Shown here one piece after another: positions 23,174 through 32,254 of a DNA stretch of 41,884 nucleotides. The translations under genes were made by a program, and so were the position numbers. The stretch lies in contig JAAVFW010000017.1 in NCBI GenBank assembly GCA_014800535.1, forward strand, positions 1-41,884, given 5' to 3'. How positions within the stretch are numbered: position 1 is the stretch's first letter; each line of letters starts with the position of its first letter. The notes beneath the pieces were generated by a model, which ran no database searches, was not told where the DNA came from, and saw only the letters and a list, made by a program, of their open reading frames with translations. Source of the stretch: Bacteroidales bacterium. GTDB lineage: Bacteria > Bacteroidota > Bacteroidia > Bacteroidales > Muribaculaceae.

Positions 23174-24313
23174 GTGAGTTCAACAGTCGATAAAATACTA
23201 ATTTGTATTCTGACACCTTTGTCTTGGCTCTATGGTTTTGTGACATGGGTTAGAAACAAACTCTTTGATGCAGGCGTCTTCAAAGAGGAAGTGTTTGACG
23301 TGCCTATTGTTAGTGTGGGTAATCTGACCGTAGGAGGTACAGGAAAGACCCCTCACGTTGAATATATAGTTGACCATTTGTCTACTCGCTATCGGATGGC
23401 TGTGCTTAGCCGTGGCTACAAGCGTTCCACTTCCGGCTTCCTTCTCGCCAATTCATTGAGCACTCCATCGTCGATTGGCGACGAACCGATGCAGATTTAT
23501 CGTAAGTATGGCATGGTGGCTAAGATTGCTGTCTGTGAGAATCGCTCGAAGGGTATAAAGGAGTTGTTACGTCTTTTCCCTGATTTGGAACTGATAGTTT
23601 TAGACGATGCTTTCCAGCACCGTTGGGTTAAGCCTAAGGTGTCGGTTTTATTGATGGATCATAATCGTCCGGTTTACAAGGATAAGATGCTTCCGTTGGG
23701 TCGTTTGAGAGAAGGAGCTTCGGCAACCAACAGGGCTGATATGGTAATCGTCACGAAATGTCCTGAAGATATGCTCCCGATTGACTATCGCATACAAAAA
23801 AAGGAATTGGCTCTGATGCCTTATCAGCAATTGTTCTTCTCTCGCTATCATTATGGTGAGCCGACACCGGTTTTTCCTGAAGATAATCCTTATCATGTTT
23901 CTCTCTCTTCGTTAACTTCAGCTGATTCTGTTTTCCTGCTTACCGGGATTGCTTATCCTCGCTCTTTTGTGAGATATTTCAGAAATTTCAGTTGTAAGGT
24001 CAAGGTGGCTCATTATCCTGACCACCATGATTACTCTCGGTCAGACCTTGAAGAAATTCGCAATAGATTCAAGGAGTTGAAGGGAGCCAGAAAGATTATT
24101 GTGACAACAGAAAAGGATGCGATGAGGATTGCATATAATCCTTATTTCCCGACGGAATTAAAAAAGTTTATTTTTTATATTCCGGTCAACGTTAAATTTA
24201 TCAATATGCTCGACGAGACTGACTTCCTTGAAAGTCTTGTTGCAAATATAGAAAAGAACCCCCTGAATCAGCAACAGAGTGTTTCACGAAGTTCTGATGA
24301 AGGAGTTAGTTAA
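23174..24313 (+). CDS. lpxK: Tetraacyldisaccharide 4'-kinase
   Basis: The 379-residue enzyme phosphorylates the 4' position of the lipid A disaccharide at the inner membrane. An N-terminal hydrophobic helix (about residues 8-24) precedes the P-loop VGNLTVGGTGKTPHVEY (Walker A about 53-60). Other family features are LSRGYKR, GDEPMQIYRK, the Walker-B-like LIVLDDAFQHRWV and VTTEKDAMR. The length is normal for Bacteroidota members. The start is a GTG; no in-frame ATG in the first 60 codons fits, because the P-loop would be lost. Purine nucleoside phosphorylase follows after 29 nt. Confidence 0.93.
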   Translation: MSSTVDKILICILTPLSWLYGFVTWVRNKLFDAGVFKEEVFDVPIVSVGNLTVGGTGKTPHVEYIVDHLSTRYRMAVLSRGYKRSTSGFLLANSLSTPSSIGDEPMQIYRKYGMVAKIAVCENRSKGIKELLRLFPDLELIVLDDAFQHRWVKPKVSVLLMDHNRPVYKDKMLPLGRLREGASATNRADMVIVTKCPEDMLPIDYRIQKKELALMPYQQLFFSRYHYGEPTPVFPEDNPYHVSLSSLTSADSVFLLTGIAYPRSFVRYFRNFSCKVKVAHYPDHHDYSRSDLEEIRNRFKELKGARKIIVTTEKDAMRIAYNPYFPTELKKFIFYIPVNVKFINMLDETDFLESLVANIEKNPLNQQQSVSRSSDEGVS

Positions 24314-24342
24314 AAAACAGTATTAATCTTAATTTTTATTTC

Positions 24343-25167
24343 ATGGAAAAATCAATGCTTGATGTGATTCGTGAGACAGCAGCTTTTATTCGTGCTGAGG
24401 TCGGAGAGATGCCTGAAATCGGCATTATTCTTGGCACAGGTCTTGGCGACCTTGTCAACCACATGGAGATTCGTAAGGAACTTGACTATAAAGTTATACC
24501 TAATTTTCCCGTTTCTACTGTCGAAGGACATAGCGGAAAATTGATTTTCGGTGAGTTAGGTGGAAAATATGTCATGGCTATGCAGGGTCGTTTCCACTAT
24601 TATGAGGGTTACGACATGAAGCAGGTGACATTCCCCGTCAGAGTAATGAAGGAGCTTGGTGTTGAGACATTGTTTGTCAGCAATGCCGCCGGTGGTATGA
24701 ACAAGGAGTTTAAGGTTGGAGATGTGATGATCATTACTGACCACATCAATCTCTTCCCTGAAAATCCTCTTCGTGGTAAGAACTATAACGAGCTCGGTCC
24801 TCGTTTCCCGGCAATGACTGAGGCTTATTCTGATGAAATGATTCGTAAGGCTGACGAAATTGGAGAAAAGAATAACCTCCGCCTTATGCACGGTGTGTAT
24901 GTCGGCACACCCGGCCCGACTTTTGAAACTCCCGCTGAGTATGAGTATTTCCGCATTATCGGTGGTGATGCTGTCGGCATGTCTACCGTTCCTGAGGTCA
25001 TTGTGGCAAATCATGCCGGTATGAAGGTGTTTGGTGTTTCTGTTATCACCGATTTGGGAGGTAAGGATATTAAGGAAGTCCCCTCTCATGAGGAGGTTCA
25101 GAAAGCAGCTGTCACTGCCCAGCCCGTTATGACGACATTGATTAAGGAGCTGCTTGCATCTCTTTGA
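24343..25167 (+). CDS. Purine-nucleoside phosphorylase (trimeric, PNP-I class)
   Basis: The 274-residue enzyme cleaves inosine and guanosine with phosphate for purine salvage. Motifs are GIILGTGLGDLV at the phosphate site, VEGHSGKLIFGEL, MQGRFHYYEGYD, VSNAAGGMNKEF and, at the purine site, YVGTPGPTFETPAEY and DAVGMSTVPEV. The pattern is that of the low-mass trimeric class rather than the hexameric DeoD class. A second ATG four codons in is a possible start; the first is used because it is the earliest good one. It probably shares a transcript with lpxK. A 177-residue frame on the other strand is its shadow. Confidence 0.9.
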   Translation: MEKSMLDVIRETAAFIRAEVGEMPEIGIILGTGLGDLVNHMEIRKELDYKVIPNFPVSTVEGHSGKLIFGELGGKYVMAMQGRFHYYEGYDMKQVTFPVRVMKELGVETLFVSNAAGGMNKEFKVGDVMIITDHINLFPENPLRGKNYNELGPRFPAMTEAYSDEMIRKADEIGEKNNLRLMHGVYVGTPGPTFETPAEYEYFRIIGGDAVGMSTVPEVIVANHAGMKVFGVSVITDLGGKDIKEVPSHEEVQKAAVTAQPVMTTLIKELLASL

Positions 25168-25227
25168 TTTGTGTTACTTTTGTTTGAGGTTTGTAATGAA
25201 CTGAATAAATTTATTTGAAAATATGTG

Positions 25228-25253
25228 CAGCGGTGGGTTTTTACCAACCGCTG
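25228..25253 (+). terminator. Hairpin after purine nucleoside phosphorylase
   Basis: CAGCGGTGGGT (25228-25238) pairs with ACCAACCGCTG (25243-25253) with one G-U, around a TTTT loop. The T-rich tail is short, so it may be a terminator or part of the thiL leader. Confidence 0.55.
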
Positions 25254-25281
25254 TCACAATTTAAATTGATATTTTGATATT

Positions 25282-26322
25282 ATGGAAAACTCGGTGACTG
25301 AAATTTCTAAACTTGGAGAGTTTGGTCTGATTGATCATCTCACCAAAGAGTTTCCACTGAAGAATGAATCAAGTGTGCTCGGTGTCGGCGACGACGCGGC
25401 TGTGCTTGATTTTGGTAATGATAAGGAGATATTGGTGACAACCGACCTCCTTCTTGAAGGAATCCATTTCGATGTCAGATATGTGCCCCTGAAACATCTC
25501 GGTTATAAATCGGCAATCGTTAATTTCTCCGATATTTATGCAATGGGAGGAACACCGAAGCAGATTACAGTCAGCATAGGTGTTTCATCTCGATTCACTG
25601 TCGAACATATAGAGGCAATCTACAGTGGATTACGCACTGCATGCGAGATTTATGGTGTTGACCTCGTTGGAGGTGATACTTCAGCTTCTGTCACAGGGCT
25701 TGTGATCAGCATCACCTGTATCGGTGAGTGCGAAAAGGGAAAGGAAATTCGTAGAGACGGAGCCAAACCGACCGATGTAATATGTGTTAGCGGCGACCTC
25801 GGAGCAGCTTATATGGGGCTTCAGCTTCTTGAACGTGAAAATAGAGTTGCCTCAGGTGTTGGCGACGATTTCCAACCGGACTTTGCCGGAAGAGAATATA
25901 TATTGGAACGTCAGTTGAAACCGGAGGCGAGAAGAGATATAATTGAGGCTTTACGCGAAAATGGTATTCAACCGACGGCTATGATGGACGTCAGCGATGG
26001 TTTGAGTTCTGAATTGCTCCATATCTGCAAGAAGTCGGATGTAGGATGTAGGGTTTATGAAGACCGTATTCCAATTGATTACCAGACTGCATGTATGGCT
26101 GAGGAACTAAACATGAATCTTGTGACTGCCGCTATGAACGGTGGTGAAGATTACGAGCTGTTGTTCACAGTTTCGCTTTCCGACCATGAAAAAGTTGAAA
26201 AGATTCCGGGAGTCAGAATGATCGGATATGTAACAGAACCCTCTCTTGGGGCAGCGATGGTCACTCGCGACGGTGGAGAAATTCCTATTCAGGCTCAGGG
26301 TTGGAATGCTTTTAATAAATAA
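25282..26322 (+). CDS. thiL: Thiamine-monophosphate kinase
   Basis: The 346-residue enzyme phosphorylates thiamine monophosphate to thiamine diphosphate, the active cofactor. It belongs to the PurM-like ATP-grasp-free kinase fold. Motifs are LGVGDDAAVLDF, VTTDLLLEGIHFD, NFSDIYAMGGTPKQITVSIG, LVGGDTSAS, MMDVSDGLSSELLHICKKS and NGGEDYELLFTV. All family acidic residues that bind magnesium are visible. It lies alone between a hairpin and the moxR promoter. No thiamine riboswitch-like structure was recognised upstream, and no other thiamine gene is in the window. Confidence 0.93.
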   Translation: MENSVTEISKLGEFGLIDHLTKEFPLKNESSVLGVGDDAAVLDFGNDKEILVTTDLLLEGIHFDVRYVPLKHLGYKSAIVNFSDIYAMGGTPKQITVSIGVSSRFTVEHIEAIYSGLRTACEIYGVDLVGGDTSASVTGLVISITCIGECEKGKEIRRDGAKPTDVICVSGDLGAAYMGLQLLERENRVASGVGDDFQPDFAGREYILERQLKPEARRDIIEALRENGIQPTAMMDVSDGLSSELLHICKKSDVGCRVYEDRIPIDYQTACMAEELNMNLVTAAMNGGEDYELLFTVSLSDHEKVEKIPGVRMIGYVTEPSLGAAMVTRDGGEIPIQAQGWNAFNK

Positions 26323-26374
26323 ATACATTGAATCTGAATTAACATTTATTTAGATTTTTTGATTTAAATTACTA

Positions 26375-26403
26375 TTGATTGACAAATCTATTAAGTATTT
26401 TTG
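26375..26403 (+). promoter_or_regulatory. Promoter of the Bat operon
   Basis: TTG (26375-26377) and TATTTTTG (26396-26403) are separated by 18 bp, slightly short. The moxR ATG at 26479 is 75 nt downstream, so the leader is long. It contains a two-codon ATG-GAA-TAA at 26406. Confidence 0.6.
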
Positions 26404-26478
26404 CGATGGAATAAGGGTGAGCTTTTATGAATTACCGGCTCCCTGTTTCCTCGAAACATACATTTAAGCTTTAATTCA

Positions 26479-27474
26479 ATGAATGAAACAGTAAATATTC
26501 GGGAGATAAATGATCTGATAGCTTCCAAGAGCAGTTTTATCAGTTTAATCCGTTCAGGGATGCAGAGACGAATCGTTGGACAAAAACATCTGGTTGATTC
26601 GCTGTTGATTGCTCTGCTTTGTAACGGACATATCCTGTTGGAAGGTGTGCCCGGTCTGGCTAAGACGCTTGCCATAAAGACCCTTTCAAAGTTGGTTGAT
26701 GCGAAGTATAATCGTATTCAGTTTACTCCTGACCTGCTTCCGGCCGATGTTATCGGAACTTTGATTTACAGTGTCAAGAAGGAGCAGTTTGAAATTAAGA
26801 AAGGTCCTATCTTTGCTAATTTCGTGCTTGCCGACGAGATTAACCGTGCTCCGGCTAAGGTGCAGAGCGCATTGCTTGAAGCTATGCAGGAACGTCAGGT
26901 GACAATTGGAGATGAAACATTCCCTCTTGACCATCCATTCCTCGTTATGGCTACACAGAACCCGATCGAGCAGGAGGGTACCTATCAGCTTCCTGAAGCT
27001 CAGACTGACCGTTTCCTTCTTAAGGTCGTTATAGGTTATCCCTCGAAAGAAGAGGAGAAATCCATCATTCGCCAGAACATCTTTGCAGAAAAGATGCCGG
27101 TTGATGCTGTTGTTTCACTTCAGGAAATAAATGAAGTGCAGAAGATTGTCGAGAAAATATATATCGACGAGAAGATCGAAAACTATATTGTTGATGTGGT
27201 TTTTGCAACTCGTGAGCCTTCTAAATATGGTTTGAATGATTTAGCCGATATCATAGGTTACGGTGCGTCTCCTCGTGCATCTATCTCCCTAACTCTTGCT
27301 GCTCGTGCATACGCTTTTCTTCAGGGGAGAGGATATGTTATTCCAGAAGATGTGCGTGCTGTTTGTTATGATGTTATGCGCCACAGAATCGGATTGACTT
27401 ATGAGGCTGAGGCTAATAATATCTCTACAGACGATGTGATTACTGAGATTCTTGATAAAGTGGTTGTTCCCTGA
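26479..27474 (+). CDS. MoxR-family AAA+ ATPase (Bat operon)
   Basis: The 331-residue MoxR ATPase is a chaperone-like AAA+ protein that acts with VWA-domain partners. Walker A is LLEGVPGLAKTLAIKTL (about residues 53-69). Walker B is FVLADEINRAPAKVQSAL, followed by sensor-1 MATQNPIEQEGTYQLPEAQTDRF, the standard MoxR signature. It is the first gene of the Bat operon, corresponding to the gene often called batI. Its stop overlaps the start of the DUF58 gene by one base (TGATG). In related operons the MoxR-VWA complex is linked to aerotolerance or stress resistance; the biochemical target is unknown. Confidence 0.92.
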   Translation: MNETVNIREINDLIASKSSFISLIRSGMQRRIVGQKHLVDSLLIALLCNGHILLEGVPGLAKTLAIKTLSKLVDAKYNRIQFTPDLLPADVIGTLIYSVKKEQFEIKKGPIFANFVLADEINRAPAKVQSALLEAMQERQVTIGDETFPLDHPFLVMATQNPIEQEGTYQLPEAQTDRFLLKVVIGYPSKEEEKSIIRQNIFAEKMPVDAVVSLQEINEVQKIVEKIYIDEKIENYIVDVVFATREPSKYGLNDLADIIGYGASPRASISLTLAARAYAFLQGRGYVIPEDVRAVCYDVMRHRIGLTYEAEANNISTDDVITEILDKVVVP

Positions 27475-28352
27475 TGCCGATGGATGCCAAAGAACTGTTA
27501 AAGAAAGTCCGACAGATAGAAATCAAGACAAGAGCTCTGAGTCAGAATGTCTTTGCCGGAGAATATCATTCCGCTTTCAAGGGAAGGGGTATGATGTTTT
27601 CCGAGGTGAGGGAATATCAGCCGGGCGACGATGTTAGAGATATTGACTGGAATGTGACTGCCCGTCATAATAAGCCTTTTGTTAAGGTTTATGAGGAGGA
27701 GCGTGAGCTGACGGTCATGCTTTTGATTGATGTAAGTTCAAGTGGCAATTTCGGTTCTGCTTTTTGTGATAAGAAGGAAAAGATGGCTGAAATTGCAGCC
27801 ACACTCGCTTTTTCTTCAATTCAGAATAATGATAAGGTTGGCATGATTTTCTTTTCCGATAAGATTGAGAAATTCATTCCTCCCAAAAAAGGCAGAAAAC
27901 ATATCCTGCTTCTGATTCGTGAGATAATTAATTTCGAGCCTGAAAGTAAAGGGACCGATATTGATAAGGTTCTCGTATTTCTGACCAATGCCCTAAAGAA
28001 ACATTGTTCCGCATTTCTGATAAGTGATTTCATCGATAACCACGATTATTCAAAGTCGTTATCAATTGCTAACAGAAAACATGAGATCTCGGCAATACAG
28101 GTTTATGATAAACGTGATGCACGTTTGCCTGATATCGGTCTGATGAAATTGCGCGATTTGGAGACTGGAGAAATGAAATGGATTGACACTTCTTCGTCAA
28201 AGATTCGTAAACTTTATGAGAAGGAGTGGTACAACAGAGTTCAGAATCTGTCGGCTCTGACCACACGTTGTGGTGTCGACATGATGACTGTCAGCACCGA
28301 TGAGGATTATGTGAAAGCGCTCTTGCAGCTTTTCCGACATCGAAAAGGTTAA
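27474..28352 (+). CDS. DUF58 (VWA-like) protein
   Basis: The 292-residue cytoplasmic protein has the DUF58 signature FKGRGMMFSEVREYQPGDDVRDIDWNVTARHNKPFVKVYEEER (residues about 36-78, spoken here by its key segments YQPGDDVRDIDWN and KPFVKVYEEE). A degenerate VWA fold follows, with a DxSxS-type motif in LLIDVSSSGNFGS. DUF58 proteins accompany MoxR ATPases in nearly all bacteria. ATG at 27480 is an alternative start, two codons in; the first is preferred because of the TGATG overlap with moxR. Its stop overlaps a possible nine-codon mini-ORF that bridges to the next gene. Confidence 0.9.
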   Translation: MPMDAKELLKKVRQIEIKTRALSQNVFAGEYHSAFKGRGMMFSEVREYQPGDDVRDIDWNVTARHNKPFVKVYEEERELTVMLLIDVSSSGNFGSAFCDKKEKMAEIAATLAFSSIQNNDKVGMIFFSDKIEKFIPPKKGRKHILLLIREIINFEPESKGTDIDKVLVFLTNALKKHCSAFLISDFIDNHDYSKSLSIANRKHEISAIQVYDKRDARLPDIGLMKLRDLETGEMKWIDTSSSKIRKLYEKEWYNRVQNLSALTTRCGVDMMTVSTDEDYVKALLQLFRHRKG

Positions 28353-28377
28353 TGCTGAGAAGAAAAGATTATTTATT

Positions 28378-29424
28378 GTGAAGAAGAATCGTTTAAATAT
28401 TCGTTTACATATACTGTTGTTGGTTATTGCTGCTTTAGGTTTTATTCCAGCAGCGATGGCGCAGAGACTGTCGGTAAAGGCTCGTCTTGATTCAACACAT
28501 CTGCTGATGGGAAACATGACCTATCTCCATTTTGAGGTTGTTCAAAATAGCAAGGATAAGGTTGTTTTCCCTCTGTTATCATCTGATATTAATGATTCAG
28601 GTGTTGTTGGAATTTGTGGTGATAGTGTCGAATTACGAACCTCAGTTCTTCGGGATACTATTGAACTTGGTTCCGGCAGAATCCAGGTAAATTATCATGT
28701 GCCTGTCCAGTCATTCGATTCGGGCTATTACAAGCTGCCTGAATTCGTTTTTGTGACAGAGAAGGATTCAGCATCTTCTCAGCCGCTCGGTCTCAAGGTA
28801 ATGCCTGTTCCAAATCTTACGGCCAATGATTCAATTGCTCCCTATGCCGATGTCGCCGAACCGGAAGGGAAGTCTTGGCTTGATAATGTGCCGGATGTAA
28901 TCTATTATTATTGGTGGATTCTTGTTGTTATAATTCTTCTTGCTCTGATAATCAGATGGCTTGTGAAGAAATATGCTGTCAAGGAGAAGGTTGAGGATAA
29001 GAAGATTGTTAAGGAAAGAGATCCTTATCTGGTGGCTCTCGAATCTCTTGAGAACCTTAAGCAGCGTAAACTATGGGAGCGAGGCTTGGAGAAGGAATAT
29101 TTCACTGAACTTACAGATATTCTGCGTGAATACCTTTTCAAACGATTTGATATCAGTGCCAAGGAAATGACAACGGGGCAGATTCTTCAGATCTTAAACT
29201 CTAACCCGGAAACAAAGGATAAGCGGGATATGATTCGCAGAGTGCTTGATATGGCTGATTTTGTTAAGTTTGCAAAATTGCGTCCTCTCCCTGCGGATAA
29301 TGTAATGGCATACGACAACGCGCTTGATTTTGTCAGACTTACGAAACCTCAGCCTGTCGACGTGAAGGATGAAAAGGCAAGGGATGATAAACCTGATAAT
29401 GAGAAGAAAGGAGGTAAGAAATGA
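28378..29424 (+). CDS. Bat operon membrane protein (DUF4381/BatD-like)
   Basis: The 348-residue protein has a signal peptide (about 1-29, ending AAMAQ), a periplasmic beta-rich domain (about 30-175), one transmembrane helix (about 180-200, YYYWWILVVIILLALIIRWLV) and a cytoplasmic helical tail rich in charged residues. The tail segment EYFTELTDILREYLFKRFDISAKEMTTGQIL resembles the C-terminal part of BatD and DUF4381 proteins found in MoxR operons. The start is GTG; I see no ATG that keeps the signal peptide. It overlaps batA by four bases (ATGA). It probably links the cytoplasmic MoxR/DUF58 proteins to the membrane VWA proteins. Confidence 0.75.
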   Translation: MKKNRLNIRLHILLLVIAALGFIPAAMAQRLSVKARLDSTHLLMGNMTYLHFEVVQNSKDKVVFPLLSSDINDSGVVGICGDSVELRTSVLRDTIELGSGRIQVNYHVPVQSFDSGYYKLPEFVFVTEKDSASSQPLGLKVMPVPNLTANDSIAPYADVAEPEGKSWLDNVPDVIYYYWWILVVIILLALIIRWLVKKYAVKEKVEDKKIVKERDPYLVALESLENLKQRKLWERGLEKEYFTELTDILREYLFKRFDISAKEMTTGQILQILNSNPETKDKRDMIRRVLDMADFVKFAKLRPLPADNVMAYDNALDFVRLTKPQPVDVKDEKARDDKPDNEKKGGKK

Positions 29425-30398
29425 AGTTTCTGCATCCGGATTATTTGTGGTTACTGTTGATCCTGATTCCTCTTATCGTATGGTATTTCAGGAAGAGAGA
29501 GAATGAAAACCCTTCGCTTGGCATCTCTTCATTAGGCTCATTCAATAAGATAAAGGGGTCGTGGAAACGTTTTCTGTTTCCGGTTTGTTATGCGATGAAT
29601 CTTCTTGGAATTGCATGTCTCATTGTCGCATTAGCACGTCCGCAGACTCATGATTCACTGCGCAACTCGCGTATTATAGGCACCGATATCGTTCTTGCGA
29701 TAGATATTTCGGCAAGTATGTCGGCAACCGATTTTGAGCCTAATCGTTTTGAGGTTGCAAAAGAACTTGCCACGAAATTTGTCAATAATCGCTCGAATGA
29801 TAACATAGGTCTTGTGGAATTTGCAGGTGAATCTTTGTCGCTGCTTCCATTGACTACGGATAAAGCTGCTTTGGTCAACGCAATCAGTAATATCCGGATG
29901 GGAGATCTGATGGATGGAACTGCGATTGGCGATGGACTTACATCTGCGATTAACCGTATTGTGACAGGAACTGCCAAATCTAAGAGTATTATTCTGCTAA
30001 CAGATGGAACCAATAACGCCGGCGATGTCCCTCCGGAGACAGCAGCGCAGATTGCCCGCGAGAAAGGAATACGAGTCTATACTGTCGGAATTGGTACAAA
30101 CGGCAACATTGAGATTGTTGACCCTTATGGCTTTTCAACAACAACAATGGAGACGAAAATTGATGAGAACTCTCTTCGGAATATAGCTGATCAGACCGGT
30201 GGTAAGTTTTTCAGAGCTACAAATGAAAGGGCTTTGAAAGATGTGTTTGAAGAGATTGACTCACTTGAAAAATCTTTGATTGATGTGAGCAGTTTCTCAC
30301 GCACAGATGAGGATTTTATGCGCTGGGTAACCTTTGCATTGATTCTTTTCATGATTCCTGTTGTAATCCGATACACCGTACTTCGGCGAATACCTTAA
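29421..30398 (+). CDS. batA: BatA, VWA-domain membrane protein
   Basis: The 325-residue protein has two N-terminal helices (about residues 6-23 and 52-72), a VWA domain (about 88-275) and a C-terminal helix (about 303-321). The MIDAS metal site is intact: DISASMS (Asp95, Ser97, Ser99), TAIGDGL and LLTDGTNNAGD. The layout, with a VWA domain held between membrane helices, is that of BatA from Bacteroides aerotolerance operons. BatA and BatB are thought to form a membrane complex with MoxR. The start overlaps the previous gene by four bases, and the BatB-BatC gene follows after 13 nt. Confidence 0.92.
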   Translation: MKFLHPDYLWLLLILIPLIVWYFRKRENENPSLGISSLGSFNKIKGSWKRFLFPVCYAMNLLGIACLIVALARPQTHDSLRNSRIIGTDIVLAIDISASMSATDFEPNRFEVAKELATKFVNNRSNDNIGLVEFAGESLSLLPLTTDKAALVNAISNIRMGDLMDGTAIGDGLTSAINRIVTGTAKSKSIILLTDGTNNAGDVPPETAAQIAREKGIRVYTVGIGTNGNIEIVDPYGFSTTTMETKIDENSLRNIADQTGGKFFRATNERALKDVFEEIDSLEKSLIDVSSFSRTDEDFMRWVTFALILFMIPVVIRYTVLRRIP

Positions 30399-30411
30399 AT
30401 TTGATTGAGAA

Positions 30412-32199
30412 ATGGTTACTTTTGCCTATCCATATATTTTGTTTCTTCTCTTATTGGTGCCTGTTGTTGCGTGTCTGTATATTTTGGCGCGCATAGACAG
30501 AAAGAATAAGTTGAAAAAGTTTGGCGAGATAAGAATGCTTAAACCATTGATGCCGCTTGTCTCTCCTTATAAGCCCGCAGTGCAACTTGTCTTCGAACTC
30601 CTTGCAATCACTTTTATTGTGATTGCGATGGCTCGTCCTTGGGGTGGAGTGAAAGATGAAAAGAGTGAGAAGGAGGGCATTGAGGTTATGCTTGCCGTTG
30701 ATGCCTCCAATTCTATGCTTGCTCCTGCCGGCTCATCTGAGAATGGTCCTGACAGAATGAGAACGGCAAAGCTTATTCTCGAAAAGATTATTAATAGACT
30801 TGACAACGATAGGGTAGGGCTTATTGTGTACGCAGGTGGGGCTTATACATTAGTGCCCGTTACAAGCGACTATGTGTCGGCAAAGCAGTTCTTAAACTCA
30901 ATCGATCCTTCGCAAATCAGCAATCAGGGCACAAATATTGCTGAGGCTGTTTCTTTGGCCTCTCGATCATTTACCGATGATAAAAACATTGGCAAGGCTA
31001 TTATTTTGGTTACGGATGCTGAAGACCTTGAAGATAAGGAAGGTGTCATGAATTCAGTTAAGACAGCTGCTAAAAATCATATTCAGGTCGATGTAGTCGG
31101 TATCGGTGGCACGACTCCTGTGCGTATTCCTATGGATGGTTCCTATGTCAGAGACATGGAAACAGGTGAGATTGTTGAAACTTCTTTAAACGAGGATCTT
31201 GCCATGGAGATTGCTGAAAAAGGAAAGGGAATTTATGTCAACGCTTCCAATAGTGGTGCCGTCAATGAACTTGAAAAGCAACTCGACACTGTGAAGAAGT
31301 CGACCCTTGAAACAAATTCATACGTTGTGCATGATGAACTTTTCTCGATTTTTGTCTGGTTTGCATTGATTTGCATAATCATTCGCCTGCTAATTCTCGA
31401 CCGCAGGATTTCATGGCTTGACAAGATTTCATTTTTCAACCGTTCATCGGTTATCATTATTCTTGTAGGTTCTTCTTTCTTTATCTCTCAACCGGCTTTT
31501 GCAAAAGATGATGAGGTCGTTTCGACTCGAAAGGAACGCCAATTTATCAATAAGGGAAATAAACTATATAATGACGCGGATTATTCTAAGGCTGCAAAGA
31601 TGTATGAGGATGCTCTTCGGGAGAATCCTGAGTCCAAGACCGCTCTCTATAATCTTGGTCTTACTAATGTGTTTCGTGCGCAGACTGCGAATTCTGACTC
31701 ACTGAAGAATAATTATATTCAGTCTGCGATGCAGTGTTTCACCACTGTTGGTCAATTCGGTTCAAAGAATCCTGAGCTTGCTTCAAAAGCTTTTTTTAAT
31801 ATGGGTAACATTGCTTTTAATTCCCAGAATTACAAAGAAGCCATCATGAACTATAAGCAGGCTCTGAGATTGAACCCGTCTTACGATAATGCTCGTCGGA
31901 ATTTGCGAATTGCTCAATTAAAGCAACAGCAGAACGATAATAATAAAGATAATAAGCAAAATCAACAGGATAAGAAAGACCAGGAAGATAAACAGGATAA
32001 GAATAAGGATAATAACCAAGATCAGCAGCAAAATCAGCAACAGGACCAACAGAAGCCTCAGAATAAGAATCAGATAAATCCTCAGGTTGCCGATCAGATT
32101 CTTAAGTCGATGGAGAATAAAGAGAACTCCACACGAGCTCGTGTTTCAGGAAGAGGCGATAAGTCTTCCGGTCAGGGTTCATCTCGGAAGAAGTGGTAA
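30412..32199 (+). CDS. batB: BatB-BatC fusion: VWA membrane protein with TPR domain
   Basis: The 595-residue frame carries BatB and BatC as one chain. Residues 1 to about 330 are BatB: helices at about 6-24 and 58-76, a VWA domain with MIDAS motif DASNSM (about Asp97) and TDAEDLEDKE, and a C-terminal helix near 312-329. Residues about 344-364 form a second hydrophobic segment, RSSVIIILVGSSFFISQPAF, which looks like the old BatC signal peptide but lacks a start Met. TPR repeats follow (about 372-500), then a tail of Gln, Asn, Asp and Lys. In Bacteroides BatB and BatC are separate genes. No stop or internal ATG lies at the junction. Confidence 0.88.
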   Translation: MVTFAYPYILFLLLLVPVVACLYILARIDRKNKLKKFGEIRMLKPLMPLVSPYKPAVQLVFELLAITFIVIAMARPWGGVKDEKSEKEGIEVMLAVDASNSMLAPAGSSENGPDRMRTAKLILEKIINRLDNDRVGLIVYAGGAYTLVPVTSDYVSAKQFLNSIDPSQISNQGTNIAEAVSLASRSFTDDKNIGKAIILVTDAEDLEDKEGVMNSVKTAAKNHIQVDVVGIGGTTPVRIPMDGSYVRDMETGEIVETSLNEDLAMEIAEKGKGIYVNASNSGAVNELEKQLDTVKKSTLETNSYVVHDELFSIFVWFALICIIIRLLILDRRISWLDKISFFNRSSVIIILVGSSFFISQPAFAKDDEVVSTRKERQFINKGNKLYNDADYSKAAKMYEDALRENPESKTALYNLGLTNVFRAQTANSDSLKNNYIQSAMQCFTTVGQFGSKNPELASKAFFNMGNIAFNSQNYKEAIMNYKQALRLNPSYDNARRNLRIAQLKQQQNDNNKDNKQNQQDKKDQEDKQDKNKDNNQDQQQNQQQDQQKPQNKNQINPQVADQILKSMENKENSTRARVSGRGDKSSGQGSSRKKW

Positions 32200-32254
32200 G
32201 GTTAGACTCTATTATTGAGTCAATTTGCAATGTCTGATTTAAAATTTGAGATTG

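Noticed and set aside
24556..25089. 177-residue minus-strand frame
   Set aside because: It lies wholly inside the purine nucleoside phosphorylase gene, which has all family motifs. The minus frame has no recognisable domain and is a shadow.
25168..25281. Thiamine (TPP) riboswitch ahead of thiL
   Set aside because: Only one simple hairpin is present, and the conserved TPP-aptamer segments were not seen.
32203..32222. Terminator between the BatB-BatC and short BatD genes
   Set aside because: GACTC and GAGTC form only a five- to six-pair stem with no T-run, and the operon continues beyond it.
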